DNA of 64,000 nt from Pelomonas sp. SE-A7 (GTDB lineage: Bacteria > Pseudomonadota > Gammaproteobacteria > Burkholderiales > Burkholderiaceae_C). Positions 52,599-62,154 of the stretch are shown here, piece after piece (the first letter of the stretch is position 1; each line of letters starts with the position of its first letter). The notes beneath the pieces were generated by a model. The model saw nothing but the letters and a program-made list of their open reading frames with translations. It ran no database searches and was not told the origin of the DNA. The stretch covers positions 372,001-436,000 of the forward strand of contig NZ_JAUASW010000001.1 of assembly GCF_030345705.1 (NCBI RefSeq). Direction: 5' to 3'. A program made the translations under genes and the position numbers.

Positions 52599-53306
52599 AT
52601 GAGCGACAAGCATCTGTCCACCCAATTCGACGCCGAGCTGAGCGGCATCTCGACTCGCGTGCTGGAGATGGGCGGCATCGTCGAGGCCCAGGTGGCCCAG
52701 GCGGTCGAGGCCCTGGTGCAATTCAGCGGAGAGCTGGCCACCAGCGTGCTGCAGACCGAGGAGCGGGTCAATGCGATGGAGGTCGAGATCGATCGCGATC
52801 TCTCGACCATCATCGCCCGGCGCCAGCCCACGGCGCGCGACCTGCGCCTGCTGATCGCGATCTCCAAGACGATCGCCAATCTGGAGCGGGTCGGCGACGA
52901 GGCGGCTCGCGTGGCGCGCACCGTGCAGCGACTGATCAATGCCGGCGTGTCCAGCCGGCTGCGCCTTCCGATGTCGGACCTGGCCTTCGAATCCGAGCTG
53001 GCCGTGGCCCTGCTGCGCAAGGCGCTGGACGCCTTTGCGCGTCTGGACGTTGAGCGCGCGCTTGAGGTGCTGAAGCAGGACGACCAGATCGACAAGGAGT
53101 TCGACGGCCTGCTGCGCAAGCTGATCACCTACATGATGGAAGACCCGCGCACCATCTCGGCCTCCATCGACCTGGTCTTCGTGGCCAAGGCCATCGAGCG
53201 CGTGGGCGACCATGCCAAGAATCTGGCCGAGGTCATCATCTACGTGGTCAAGGGCACCGACGTGCGACACAACACGCCCGAGGAAGTCGAGACCATGGTC
53301 CGCTGA
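52599..53306 (+). CDS. phoU: phosphate signalling regulator PhoU
   Basis: 235-aa two-repeat helical-bundle protein with the metal-binding pattern ExxxD repeats (RVGDEAARVARTV and RVGDHAKNLAEVI). It couples PstSCAB transport to PhoR, keeping the Pho regulon off when phosphate is plentiful. Confidence 0.96.
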   Translation: MSDKHLSTQFDAELSGISTRVLEMGGIVEAQVAQAVEALVQFSGELATSVLQTEERVNAMEVEIDRDLSTIIARRQPTARDLRLLIAISKTIANLERVGDEAARVARTVQRLINAGVSSRLRLPMSDLAFESELAVALLRKALDAFARLDVERALEVLKQDDQIDKEFDGLLRKLITYMMEDPRTISASIDLVFVAKAIERVGDHAKNLAEVIIYVVKGTDVRHNTPEEVETMVR

Positions 53307-53350
53307 ACGGACCGGCGAAAAGCAGTTGAAGCAAGAATGAGGAGAGAGGA

Positions 53351-54052
53351 ATGAGTCGAATCCTGGTGGTGGAAGACGAATCGGCAATTGCCGAGCTGAT
53401 CTCCATCAACCTGCGTCATGCAGGCTTCGAGGTCACGCTGGCGGCCAGCAGCGACCAGGCCCAGTACGAGGTGGACCGCGTGCTGCCCGATCTGGTGGTG
53501 CTCGACTGGATGCTTCCCGGTCAGAGCGGTGTGGCTCTGGCCCGCCAATGGCGTGGTGCGGCCCGGACCAAGGAGCTGCCCATCATCATGCTGACCGCGC
53601 GGGCCGACGAGAGCGACAAGATCGCGGGCCTGGACGCCGGTGCCGACGACTATCTGAGCAAGCCGTTCTCGACCAACGAGTTGCTGGCGCGTATTCGCGC
53701 CGTGCTGCGCCGTCGTGCCCCCGAGGCGCTGGACTCGGTGGTCGAAGTCGGGGGCCTGAGCATCGACCCCGGCACCCGTCGCGTCAGCCGCGACGGCACC
53801 GAGGTCAAGCTGGGCCCGACCGAGTTCCGCCTGCTGCACTTCTTCATGACCCATCCCGAGCGGGTGCACAGCCGCTCGCAGCTGCTGGACCGTGTCTGGG
53901 GCGACCATGTGTTCATCGAGGAGCGCACGGTCGATGTCCACGTCAAGCGCCTGCGTGAGGCCCTGGAAAAGGTGCATTGCCAGCGCATGATCGAAACGGT
54001 GCGCGGCGCCGGGTACCGGCTGACGCAGCAGCAGGCGGCGCTGTCCAGCTGA
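53351..54052 (+). CDS. phoB: phosphate regulon response regulator PhoB
   Basis: 233-aa OmpR-family regulator. Receiver domain with acidic pair VEDE, phosphorylatable Asp52 (VVLDWMLPG), Thr/Lys switch (LTARADESDK, LSKPF) and a C-terminal winged helix (VWGDHVFIEERTVDVHVKRL). AGGAGAGA before the ATG. Binds the Pho boxes seen upstream. Confidence 0.97.
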   Translation: MSRILVVEDESAIAELISINLRHAGFEVTLAASSDQAQYEVDRVLPDLVVLDWMLPGQSGVALARQWRGAARTKELPIIMLTARADESDKIAGLDAGADDYLSKPFSTNELLARIRAVLRRRAPEALDSVVEVGGLSIDPGTRRVSRDGTEVKLGPTEFRLLHFFMTHPERVHSRSQLLDRVWGDHVFIEERTVDVHVKRLREALEKVHCQRMIETVRGAGYRLTQQQAALSS

Positions 54053-54065
54053 CGAGGACGCTGCA

Positions 54066-55412
54066 TTGACCTGGTTTCTTGCGCGCCTGTTGCTGATCGC
54101 CCTGGCCTTGCTGGTGGGCGCGGCGGTGGGCTGGTGGGCAGGACGCGAGTTCGCCACGCCACTGGTGGCCGAGCTGATGGGCGCCGGCACGGCCGTTGGC
54201 TTGTTCGCACTTTTTGATTCGCTCCGTGCCCACCGCCTGATGGAATGGCTGCGCGGTTCGCAGCAGGAGGCAGCACCGCGTGACCGCGGGTTCTGGGGTG
54301 AGATCGGCTATCGCGTCGAGCGTGCACTGCGCCAGCGCGAACAGGCCCTGGCCCGGGAGCGCCTCTGGCTGGAACAGTTCCTGTCCGCCATCGAGGCTTC
54401 GCCCAATGGCGTGCTGATGCTGGACGACAACGACCAGATCCAGTGGTGCAACCGGGTGGCGGCCGATCACTTCTCGCTGGATCCCCAGCGCGATCTGCAG
54501 CAACGCATCACCAACCTCGTGCGAGCGCCGAGTTTCGTCGCCTACCTTCAGGCCGGCGAGTACCAAGAGCCGCTGATGCTGACCATTGGCGCGCGGGGGC
54601 GGGGCAGCCTGTCGGTGGTGGTCCGCGGCTACGGCGATGGCCGCAAGCTCATCCTGTCGGTCGATGTGACCGAGCGCGAGCGGGCCGATGCGATGCGGCG
54701 CGACTTCGTGGCCAACGTCTCGCACGAAATCCGTACGCCGCTGACCGTGCTGGCCGGCTTCATCGAGACCATGGACAACCTGCCGCTCACCGAGCCGGAG
54801 CGCCGCCGCGTGCTTAGCTTGATGCAGCAGCAGACGCAGCGCATGCAGACCCTGGTGGCCGATCTGCTGACACTGGCGCAGCTGGAAGGCAGCCCGCGTC
54901 CGGCGCCGGATCGCTGGGTGCCACTGGACAACCTGCTGCAGCGGGTTCGCAGCGACGCCACGGCGCTCTCGACGGGTAGGCACAGGATCACGGTCATAGC
55001 CGACACCCAGATTGAACTCGCCGGCGTGGAGGGCGAACTGCTAAGCGCCATCGGCAATCTGCTGTCGAACGCGGTGCGCTACACGCCGGAAGGCGGCGGC
55101 ATCGACGTCCATTGGCGCGAGCTGGCGGATGGTTCGGGGGAGCTCTGCGTGGCCGATACCGGGCCCGGCATTGCCCGCGAGCATCTCCCGCGTCTGACCG
55201 AGCGCTTCTATCGCGTCGACGGCAGCCGCTCACGCGAGAGCGGTGGCACGGGCCTGGGGCTTTCCATCGTCAAGCACGTGGTGCAGCGCCACGGCGGCGA
55301 GTTGCAGATCGAGAGCGAGGTCGGCAAGGGCAGCCGCTTCAAGCTGCAGTTTCCGGCGGCGCGGGTCCGCACCCGTCAGCTGGAACAAGCCCAGCCGGCC
55401 GAGCAAGCCTGA
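54066..55412 (+). CDS. phoR: phosphate regulon sensor kinase PhoR
   Basis: 448-aa sensor kinase. TM helices in the first about 60 residues, a PAS domain (SPNGVLMLDDNDQIQWCNRV), the H box with the phosphoacceptor in ANVSHEIRTPLT near residue 220, and the ATPase N, G1 and G2 boxes (GNLLSNAVRYT, VADTGPGIA, GGTGLGLSIV). It starts with TTG at 54066, 13 nt after phoB, with GAGGA upstream. Confidence 0.95.
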   Translation: MTWFLARLLLIALALLVGAAVGWWAGREFATPLVAELMGAGTAVGLFALFDSLRAHRLMEWLRGSQQEAAPRDRGFWGEIGYRVERALRQREQALARERLWLEQFLSAIEASPNGVLMLDDNDQIQWCNRVAADHFSLDPQRDLQQRITNLVRAPSFVAYLQAGEYQEPLMLTIGARGRGSLSVVVRGYGDGRKLILSVDVTERERADAMRRDFVANVSHEIRTPLTVLAGFIETMDNLPLTEPERRRVLSLMQQQTQRMQTLVADLLTLAQLEGSPRPAPDRWVPLDNLLQRVRSDATALSTGRHRITVIADTQIELAGVEGELLSAIGNLLSNAVRYTPEGGGIDVHWRELADGSGELCVADTGPGIAREHLPRLTERFYRVDGSRSRESGGTGLGLSIVKHVVQRHGGELQIESEVGKGSRFKLQFPAARVRTRQLEQAQPAEQA

Positions 55413-55418
55413 TCCGGT

Positions 55419-57068
55419 TCAGCGCGCCAGCAGCTGGTAGCCCTGATCGCCGCGGTCGGTCGGTCGCTTGACCAGTGCGATCAGGCGCCAACCGGCCGGC
55501 GAGGCCTCCTGGCCCTGTACATAGCGCAAGGCGTGATTGCACTTCGTGTGCGAGAGCGGCAGGCGGCCGTCGACACGCCATCCGCCCTGGAACTCCAGCG
55601 AGGCGATCAGCGACATCGCCTGACCCGGGACGGCCAGGCAATTCATCCCGGCCGGCACCTGGGTCTTCAGGCGTTCCACCAGGGCCCGGTTGCTGCGGGC
55701 GTAGTCCAGCGGCGGCAGCATCAGTGTCATGGCTAGGAGCCAGGCCAGCGTCACGCCCCCGGCTGGCAGGGCCAGGCTTTTCCACAGCGCATGTTGATGG
55801 CGGGCCGTGCGCCAGCGGACCAGGGCCAGCCAGGCAAGCGTCGCCAGTGCTGCTATCAGCAAGGCCAGTGGATGGAAGCTGGGCTGGAAGCCCTGGGCCA
55901 GTCGCTGCAGATTCGCCAGCAGCTTGGGAGGCCAGCCCTGCTGCATGGACAGGTAATAGGCCCAGAAGAACAGGGCCACGGCGCTGAAGAAGAAGACCGA
56001 GAACCAGTCGACCGCGGCCGCAAAGCTGCGCTTGAGCGTGGGCAGGGCGAATGCGGCGAGCACGGCCAGCGGGGGCAAGGTCAGCAGCAAGGCGCGGTCC
56101 GAGCCGTTCATGGCTACCGAGGCCACCAGCGGCACGGTGAACACGATCAGCGGCAGCAGGATGTGGCGGCGCGGCCAGTGCTGGCGCCAGCGCCACAGTG
56201 TCCAGAAAGCCAGCGGCCAGGCCGGCCAGCAGAACCAGCTGAACTGGCTCAGTTGCTGCAGCACATAGTCCGCGCCGAACGGCACATGGACTCGCCAGGC
56301 CCACGCATCAAAGGTCCAGGCTGACAGCGCGCCCAGCAGGCCCGCGACCAGCACCCACATCGTCAGGCCGCGCACGTCGTCGTAGCTGGAGCGCTGGCAC
56401 AGCCAGGCACCCAGACCAGCGAACAGCATGGCCACCGCCGGGGCGCCGCTGGCGGCCAGCATGGGCAGGGACAGCAGCACCGCGACTCTCGACTTCACTG
56501 CACGGAATGGCGCGGCCGCCAGGCCATAAAGATAGGCCGAGCAAGCCAGCAACTGCAGCAGTTCCGGCGTGGTCTCATGGCCCAGCATCAGCAGGCCAAG
56601 GCTGGCCATCAGGGCGAGCAGGGCGCCATCGGCCATGGCGCGGGCATAGTCCGTCGTCTGGGCCTCGCCGCCAAAGGCGAAGGCCACGGGCTGGGCCGCT
56701 TCGGTGCGGGCGAGATGGAAGCTGCTGTACCAGACCAGTACGAACACGCCGAGCAGCACCAGGGCGAAGGGCAGGCGGGCCGCGAGGGCCGGGTCCAGGA
56801 AGGGCAGGACCTTGATCGCCAGCGCTCCCAGCCAGAACGGCAGCGGGCCGCCGTCGGCGGGAATGCCTCCGATGGCAGGCTGCCACCAGGGAGCGTGCCC
56901 CTGGGCGATGCTGGCCATGAAGCCGAAGGCCGTCAGGTCGGCATTGCGCCAGGGATCGCGGCCGAAGACGCCGGGCAGCACATAGGCGGCACCCAGCAGC
57001 AGCAGGGCCAGGCGCGGCAGGCGCTGGGCGCCACGCTCGGCCACGATGGCAGGGGTCGGCAGGTTCAC
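55419..57068 (-). CDS. ArnT-like GT-C membrane glycosyltransferase
   Basis: About 549 aa with roughly 12 hydrophobic helices and a soluble C-terminal domain, the shape of GT39/ArnT-type lipid-linked sugar transferases. The first-loop region, GRDPWRNADLTAFGFM then IPADGGPLPFWLG, follows the family layout, but the usual Asp-Glu pair is weak, so activity is uncertain. The start is taken as GTG at 57066-57068 (VNLPTPAI); the frame opens earlier with TTG at 57125. Convergent with phoR (6-bp gap). Substrate unknown. Confidence 0.72.
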   Translation of the reverse strand: MNLPTPAIVAERGAQRLPRLALLLLGAAYVLPGVFGRDPWRNADLTAFGFMASIAQGHAPWWQPAIGGIPADGGPLPFWLGALAIKVLPFLDPALAARLPFALVLLGVFVLVWYSSFHLARTEAAQPVAFAFGGEAQTTDYARAMADGALLALMASLGLLMLGHETTPELLQLLACSAYLYGLAAAPFRAVKSRVAVLLSLPMLAASGAPAVAMLFAGLGAWLCQRSSYDDVRGLTMWVLVAGLLGALSAWTFDAWAWRVHVPFGADYVLQQLSQFSWFCWPAWPLAFWTLWRWRQHWPRRHILLPLIVFTVPLVASVAMNGSDRALLLTLPPLAVLAAFALPTLKRSFAAAVDWFSVFFFSAVALFFWAYYLSMQQGWPPKLLANLQRLAQGFQPSFHPLALLIAALATLAWLALVRWRTARHQHALWKSLALPAGGVTLAWLLAMTLMLPPLDYARSNRALVERLKTQVPAGMNCLAVPGQAMSLIASLEFQGGWRVDGRLPLSHTKCNHALRYVQGQEASPAGWRLIALVKRPTDRGDQGYQLLAR

Positions 57069-57122
57069 GGGACGACGGCTCTTGTGTTTGTGGTCGGCAT
57101 CATGCCGCAGATCGGGCGGGCA

Positions 57123-57151
57123 CAAAAAAAGGCAGCCGGGGCTGCCTTTTT
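57123..57151. terminator. intrinsic terminator between rpmE2 and the glycosyltransferase
   Basis: AAAGGCAGC/GCTGCCTTT with loop CGGG; a run of seven Ts follows it on the minus strand, so it ends the rpmE2 transcript. Confidence 0.85.
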
Positions 57152-57187
57152 GCGAGGAATCCTCGACTGCCCGCAGGCAGCGCCGGA

Positions 57188-57439
57188 TTACTTCTTGAGG
57201 TGAGCAAACTTGTTGCGGAACTTCTCGACGCGGCCGCCGAGGTTGTCCACGCTCTTTTGCTGGCCGGTGTAGAAGGGGTGCGATTCGCTGGTGGTTTCCA
57301 GCTTGACCAGGGGCATGGTCTTGCCGTCGATCTCGATCGAGTCCTTGGTCTGGACGGTCGAACGCGTCACGAACTGGAAACCGTTGGACTGGTCAATGAA
57401 GACCACGTCGCGGTAATTGGGGTGAATGCCGTCTTTCAT
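57188..57439 (-). CDS. rpmE2: 50S ribosomal protein L31 type B
   Basis: 83-aa L31 paralogue without the Zn-binding cysteines (type B, C-minus), usually expressed under zinc limitation when the C-plus form is replaced. N-terminus MKDGIHPNYRDVVFIDQ from the ATG at 57437-57439. Followed by its own terminator. No Zur site was recognised by eye. Confidence 0.95.
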   Translation of the reverse strand: MKDGIHPNYRDVVFIDQSNGFQFVTRSTVQTKDSIEIDGKTMPLVKLETTSESHPFYTGQQKSVDNLGGRVEKFRNKFAHLKK

Positions 57440-57542
57440 GGGAACCTCTCGCCGTAGCTGTTTCAGTGCCGGGAGCCACGCTCGCACCACGCAAGCGCAC
57501 TTTCTGGCGGCGGAAAAACGGCGATTATAGCCAGAAACGCAA

Positions 57543-57572
57543 GAAGCGCCCCATGGGGCGCTTCCGAGGCGC
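57543..57572 (-). terminator. intrinsic terminator after rho
   Basis: A perfect palindrome at 57543-57564 (outer GAAGCGCCCC and GGGGCGCTTC, AT centre) is followed on the minus strand by a T-rich tract. Confidence 0.8.
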
Positions 57573-57601
57573 CGGCAGGGCCGGCGCAGAGGCCTTCAAG
57601 A

Positions 57602-58864
57602 TCAGCCCCCTCGACGCATCATGTCGAAGAAGTCGAGGTTGTTCTTGGAGGCCTTCATCTTGTCGAGGATGAACTCCATCGCCTCGATCTCGTCCATGTT
57701 GTAGAGCAGCTTGCGCAGGATCCAGCTCTTTTGCAGGATCTCGGGCTTGAGCAGCAGCTCTTCGCGGCGGGTACCGGACTTGTTGATCAGGATCGACGGA
57801 TAGACACGCTTCTCGGCCATGCGGCGATCCAGGTGGATTTCGCAGTTGCCGGTGCCCTTGAACTCTTCGTAGATGACTTCGTCCATGCGGCTGCCCGTGT
57901 CGATCAGCGCCGTGCCGATGATGGTCAGCGAGCCGCCTTCTTCCACATTGCGGGCCGCGCCGAAGAAGCGCTTGGGGCGCTGCAGGGCGTTGGCGTCCAC
58001 GCCACCGGTCAGCACCTTGCCTGACGAGGGCAGGACGTTGTTGTAGGCGCGGGCCAGGCGGGTGATCGAGTCCAGCAGGATGATCACGTCCTTCTTCAGC
58101 TCCACCAGGCGCTTGGCGCGCTCGATCACCATTTCGGCGACCTGCACGTGGCGGGCGGCGGGCTCGTCGAAGGTCGAGGAGATGACCTCGCCGCGCACCG
58201 TGCGCAGCATTTCGGTAACTTCTTCCGGACGCTCGTCGACCAGCAGCACGATCAGGTGGCAGTCGGGATGGTTGGCCACCAGCGCGTGCGCCAGGTGCTG
58301 CATCATCACCGTCTTGCCGGTCTTGGGCTGAGCCACCAGCAGGGCGCGCTGGCCTTTGCCTATGGGGGCGATCAGGTCGATGATGCGACCGACCGTGTTC
58401 TCGTCGCCCTTGATGTCGCGCTCGAGCCTGAACTGTTCCTTGGGGAACAGCGGCGTCAGGTTCTCGAACATGATCTTGTGCTTGCTCTCCTCGGGCGTCA
58501 TGCCGTTCACGCGGTCGACCTTGACCAGCGCGAAGTAGCGCTCGCCGTCCTTGGGCACGCGCACTTCACCTTCGATCATGTCGCCGGTGTGGAGGTTGAA
58601 GCGGCGGATCTGGCTCGGCGACAGATAGATGTCGTCGGTCGAGGCCATGTAGCTGGCTTCGATCGAGCGCAGGAAGCCGAAGCCGTCGGGCAGCACTTCG
58701 AGCACGCCGTCGCCGAACACTTGTTCGCCGGCCTTGGCGCGCTTCTTCATGATCGCGAACATCAGCTCCTGCTTGCGCAGGCGGGCGACGTTGTCGATCT
58801 CGAGCTCTTCGCCCATCTTGATCAGGGCCGAGACGTGAAGCGCTTTCAGTTCGGAAAGATGCAT
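57602..58864 (-). CDS. rho: transcription termination factor Rho
   Basis: 420-aa hexameric RNA helicase. Seen: the N-terminal OB-fold RNA-binding domain (FGFLRSIEASYMASTDDIYL), Q-loop region, Walker A (GKGQRALLVAQPKTGKT) near 175-190, Walker B (VIILLDSITRLARAYN) and the C-terminal R-loop. ATG at 58864. A 235-nt leader separates it from trxA. Confidence 0.98.
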   Translation of the reverse strand: MHLSELKALHVSALIKMGEELEIDNVARLRKQELMFAIMKKRAKAGEQVFGDGVLEVLPDGFGFLRSIEASYMASTDDIYLSPSQIRRFNLHTGDMIEGEVRVPKDGERYFALVKVDRVNGMTPEESKHKIMFENLTPLFPKEQFRLERDIKGDENTVGRIIDLIAPIGKGQRALLVAQPKTGKTVMMQHLAHALVANHPDCHLIVLLVDERPEEVTEMLRTVRGEVISSTFDEPAARHVQVAEMVIERAKRLVELKKDVIILLDSITRLARAYNNVLPSSGKVLTGGVDANALQRPKRFFGAARNVEEGGSLTIIGTALIDTGSRMDEVIYEEFKGTGNCEIHLDRRMAEKRVYPSILINKSGTRREELLLKPEILQKSWILRKLLYNMDEIEAMEFILDKMKASKNNLDFFDMMRRGG

Positions 58865-59040
58865 GGATTAACCCTAATGGGTGGCCCGCGGGTTCTGCCA
58901 AGAACCGGGGGCTGGATCACTCGGCCACCAGCGCTGCAAGGACTCAAGCCGGCAGATGCGCGGCACGAACCTTCAGTACAAGAACACGGGAAGCTTGGGA
59001 GCCGAGTCCACGCGCCGCGAGGGGCGTGTTGGCAATTCTG

Positions 59041-59088
59041 CTGTCACTGCGGGGCCTACTGTGGAAAGAAAGCGCCCCGCGGCGACAG
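59041..59088 (-). other. stem-loop in trxA-rho intergenic/leader region
   Basis: CTGTC...GACAG and GCGGGGC...GCCCCGC make a 12-bp imperfect stem around an 18-nt loop. It lies in the rho leader, or just after trxA on the minus strand, and could be a trxA terminator or part of rho autoregulation. No T run follows, so terminator function is weak. Confidence 0.4.
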
Positions 59089-59099
59089 GTTGGGGCGGA

Positions 59100-59429
59100 T
59101 TATAGATTGGCGTCCAGGAAGGCCGTCAACTGCGCCTTGGAGAGGGCGCCGACCTTGGTGGCGGCCAGCTGGCCGCCCTTGAACAGCATCAGGGTCGGGA
59201 TGCCGCGGATACCGAACTTGGCCGGGACTTCGCGGTTCTCGTCCACGTTCAACTTGGTGATCTGCAGCTTGTCCTGGTAGTCCTTGGAGACCTCGTCCAG
59301 GATGGGGGCGATCATCTTGCAGGGGCCGCACCATTCGGCCCAGTAGTCGACCAGCACTGCCTTGTCGGCCTGCAGTACGTCGGCGTCGAAAGAGGCGTCG
59401 GAAATATGTTTGATCAGTTCGCTGCTCAT
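59100..59429 (-). CDS. trxA: thioredoxin
   Basis: 109-aa disulfide reductase with the active site WCGPC at residues 33-37 and cis-Pro in IRGIPTLMLFK. AAGGA precedes the ATG at 59427-59429. It lies upstream of rho on the same strand, the common trxA-rho order, and is divergent from the AddB-like gene. Confidence 0.97.
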   Translation of the reverse strand: MSSELIKHISDASFDADVLQADKAVLVDYWAEWCGPCKMIAPILDEVSKDYQDKLQITKLNVDENREVPAKFGIRGIPTLMLFKGGQLAATKVGALSKAQLTAFLDANL

Positions 59430-59469
59430 GGAAGGTCCTTGGGCGGGCCGAGCCGGCCGGGGTTCAATG

Positions 59470-59475
59470 CACAAT
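59470..59475 (+). promoter_or_regulatory. -10 hexamer CACAAT, candidate for addB-like gene
   Basis: CACAAT 51 nt before the AddB-like start; a leader of about 45 nt then contains an AAGGGG ribosome binding site. It is the only -10 recognised in the 97-bp divergent region. Confidence 0.35.
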
Positions 59476-59526
59476 GATTCTGACACAAGGTTTCAAGCCC
59501 TCAGGGCAGGCGGGGCAAGGGGATTC

Positions 59527-62154
59527 ATGCATACGGTGAGCTTGCCGCTGGACGGGCGGCACGGGGCGGGTCAGGTCTGGACCCGCGTGGCCGAGCAGGC
59601 CGGCCAATGGTTGGAGGGCCAGGGCCTAGAGGCGCGTGATGCCGTGCTGATCCTGCCGTTTGCCCAGCATCTGGCCCCGGCGCGGCGAGCCTGGATGCAA
59701 CTGGGACGCTGGCTGCCGAGGATTGAAACCACCCACAGCCTGGCTTCGGCCCTGGCGCCGGCCGGCCTGGCGGAGGCTTTGCAGATCAGCTTCGATGCCG
59801 CGATGGACTCGCTCAGCGCCAAGGCCCTGCTTGTTCAGCAGACCTGGGCCCAGGCCCTCCGACGCCAGGACCCTAGGGCCTACGAGCTGGCCGTGGGTAG
59901 GCTGGTCGAAGCGGCCCAGCAACTCTTGCGGGCCGCCCATCAGCGGGTGCCCGAGGACCGGGATGGTTTCTGGACCGAGGCCCGTGCGGCGTTCGCCGCC
60001 GAATCGCCGGGCCGCCTGGAGGCAGCGCTGAGCCAGGTCGCCCTGGCCTGGGCCTCCTCCGACCACCGACCGGCGGCCACCGACGTGCTGTTCGACTGGC
60101 AGCCCAGCGCCTGGCTGGTGCTGGAGGCCGGTGGTCCGGATCCGCTGGCCCAAGCCCTGCTTGCCAGGGCAGAGCAGCGGCAGGTGCCTGTGCTGAAGCT
60201 GAGGGCTGACGTTGAGCTTGACCAGGTCGGCCATGCGCCGGCGCTGCTGGAACAGGCGCTGTGCGAGGACTTCGAAGACCAGGCCCAGTGCAGCTCGGCG
60301 GCCGTGCTCGCCCACCTGAATGCCGGCCGTGCGCCGGTCGCACTGATCGCGCAGGACCGCGTTTTGCTGCGTCGGGTGCGGGCCCTGCTTGAGCGTCGCG
60401 GTGTGGGTCTGTTGGACGAAACCGGCTGGACCCTGGCCACCTCGCCGGCCGCCGCGCAGCTGATGGGCCTGCTCAAGGCCTGCGCTCCGCAATCCACGCT
60501 GGATGAATGGCTGGCCCTGCTGAAAAGCGGCCTGTGCCAGACCCTGCGCGGCCACCTCGCTACGGAAGCCTTGCCGGCCCTGGAAGCCGTCTGCCGCAGA
60601 AAGGGATGGCGGAGCCCGCAGTCGGTGCGATTCGAGGAGCTCCACGTGGCCAGCCTCAGCCTCTGGCGCCTGGCTCGCAGTGCTGTGCGCCAGTTCAACG
60701 AGGGTGCCTCCGAACGCAGCCTGCAGGAGTGGATCGATGCCCTCAAGCAAGTGCTGCAGCGCCTGCAGGCCGAAGAGCCCTTGCTGCAGCTCGATGCCGG
60801 CCAGGCCCTGCTGGATGTGCTGTGGCTGCAGCGCCAGCCCTGGCCGGGCAGCGCTCATGAATACATGCTGCAGCAGACCCGGCTGGACCAGGCGGGCTTC
60901 CTGTCCTGGGTCGACCAGACCCTGGAAGCCCAGCAATACCTGCCCCCGGCGCCCGAGCAGCCGCAGGTGCTGGTGACGCCACTGGCCCGTGCGATGCTGC
61001 GGCCCTTTGGGGCCATCGTGCTGCCCGGTGCCGATGCCCAGCTTGGCGCTGTGACAGCGCCGCCCGCCTTGATCAGCGACCGCCTGGCCGCCCGGCTCGG
61101 TCTGCCCACGCTGCAGCAGCGGCGCGAGGCCCATACCCTGGCATTCACGCAGCTGCTGAGGGCCGATGCCCTGACCCTTTTGCGCTGCACACGCCAAGGC
61201 AGCGAGCCGCTGGCCGCAAGCCCCTTGCTGGATAGGCTTGCCCTGGCGCTGCAACGTGCAGGGCAACCGGGCTTGCAGGCCTGGACCGATGCCCGAATCG
61301 CTTCCCAAGTGCCGAGCCGGCCTCAGCATCGCTCCGCTGCGAAAGCACCTGGACAGTTGCCGGCAACGCTTTCGGCCAGCGCCATCGAATCGCTCCGCGA
61401 CTGCCCCTATCAGTTCTTCGCACGCGCCCTGCTCAAGCTGCGCGAGGCGCCCGAACTCGAAGCTGAACTCGACAAAAGCGACTACGGCAGCTGGCTGCAC
61501 GCCTTGCTGCATGACTTCCACGACCGCCGTGGTGAGCGTCCCGATGCCGAGTTGCTGGTCGAGCTGGCCGATGAGCTGGCCAAGCAGTTGTCGCCGGCCG
61601 AGTTCCTGCCGTTCCGGGCCGGCTTCGATGGCTTCGTCCAGCGCTACCTGGCCTGGTTGGCCGGCCATGAGGCCGAGGGCGCGCGCTACGAGGCCGGCGA
61701 GCAGGATCGCGAATCCCGACCTTGGGCCGACTCGGGCCATGCGTTGGCACCGCTCAAGCTCAAGGGGCGGCTGGACCGCATGGACCGCCAGCCCGACGGC
61801 AGCTTGCTGCTGATCGACTACAAGACCGGCAGCCTGACCGGCCTGAAGGACAAGGTCGCGCACCCGGTCGAGGACACGCAGCTGGCCGTCTATGCGGCGC
61901 TGGTTCAGCCTGAGAAGGGCGAGGCCGCGATCCACGCGCAATACCTGGCCCTGGACGAACGCGAAGCCGTGATCGCCGTGCCGCATGCCGACGTCGAGCA
62001 CAGCGCCGCTTTGCTGCTGTTGGGACTTGAGCAGGACCTGCTCGCCATAGAGGGTGGCGCCGAGATGCCGGCCCTGGGCGAAGGCCGCGCCTGTGGCTAT
62101 TGCGAGATGCGCGGCCTGTGCCGGCGCGACGACTGGCAGGAGGTGGCGCTGTGA
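59527..62154 (+). CDS. AddB-like PD-(D/E)XK nuclease with Fe-S cysteines
   Basis: 875-aa nuclease subunit of a probable AddAB-type double-strand-break repair enzyme. Seen: no Walker A near the N-terminus, so the helicase site is absent; a C-terminal nuclease domain with GRLDRMDRQPDGS then LLIDYKTG (D and DYK catalytic pattern, near 763); and four cysteines placed as in AddB: LRDCPYQFF near 625 and ACGYCEMRGLC near 855 (C-x2-C-x5-C) for a [4Fe-4S] cluster. ATG at 59527 has AAGGGG upstream; an in-frame ATG at 59467 is less likely. The next gene overlaps it by 3 nt (GTGA). Confidence 0.88.
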   Translation: MHTVSLPLDGRHGAGQVWTRVAEQAGQWLEGQGLEARDAVLILPFAQHLAPARRAWMQLGRWLPRIETTHSLASALAPAGLAEALQISFDAAMDSLSAKALLVQQTWAQALRRQDPRAYELAVGRLVEAAQQLLRAAHQRVPEDRDGFWTEARAAFAAESPGRLEAALSQVALAWASSDHRPAATDVLFDWQPSAWLVLEAGGPDPLAQALLARAEQRQVPVLKLRADVELDQVGHAPALLEQALCEDFEDQAQCSSAAVLAHLNAGRAPVALIAQDRVLLRRVRALLERRGVGLLDETGWTLATSPAAAQLMGLLKACAPQSTLDEWLALLKSGLCQTLRGHLATEALPALEAVCRRKGWRSPQSVRFEELHVASLSLWRLARSAVRQFNEGASERSLQEWIDALKQVLQRLQAEEPLLQLDAGQALLDVLWLQRQPWPGSAHEYMLQQTRLDQAGFLSWVDQTLEAQQYLPPAPEQPQVLVTPLARAMLRPFGAIVLPGADAQLGAVTAPPALISDRLAARLGLPTLQQRREAHTLAFTQLLRADALTLLRCTRQGSEPLAASPLLDRLALALQRAGQPGLQAWTDARIASQVPSRPQHRSAAKAPGQLPATLSASAIESLRDCPYQFFARALLKLREAPELEAELDKSDYGSWLHALLHDFHDRRGERPDAELLVELADELAKQLSPAEFLPFRAGFDGFVQRYLAWLAGHEAEGARYEAGEQDRESRPWADSGHALAPLKLKGRLDRMDRQPDGSLLLIDYKTGSLTGLKDKVAHPVEDTQLAVYAALVQPEKGEAAIHAQYLALDEREAVIAVPHADVEHSAALLLLGLEQDLLAIEGGAEMPALGEGRACGYCEMRGLCRRDDWQEVAL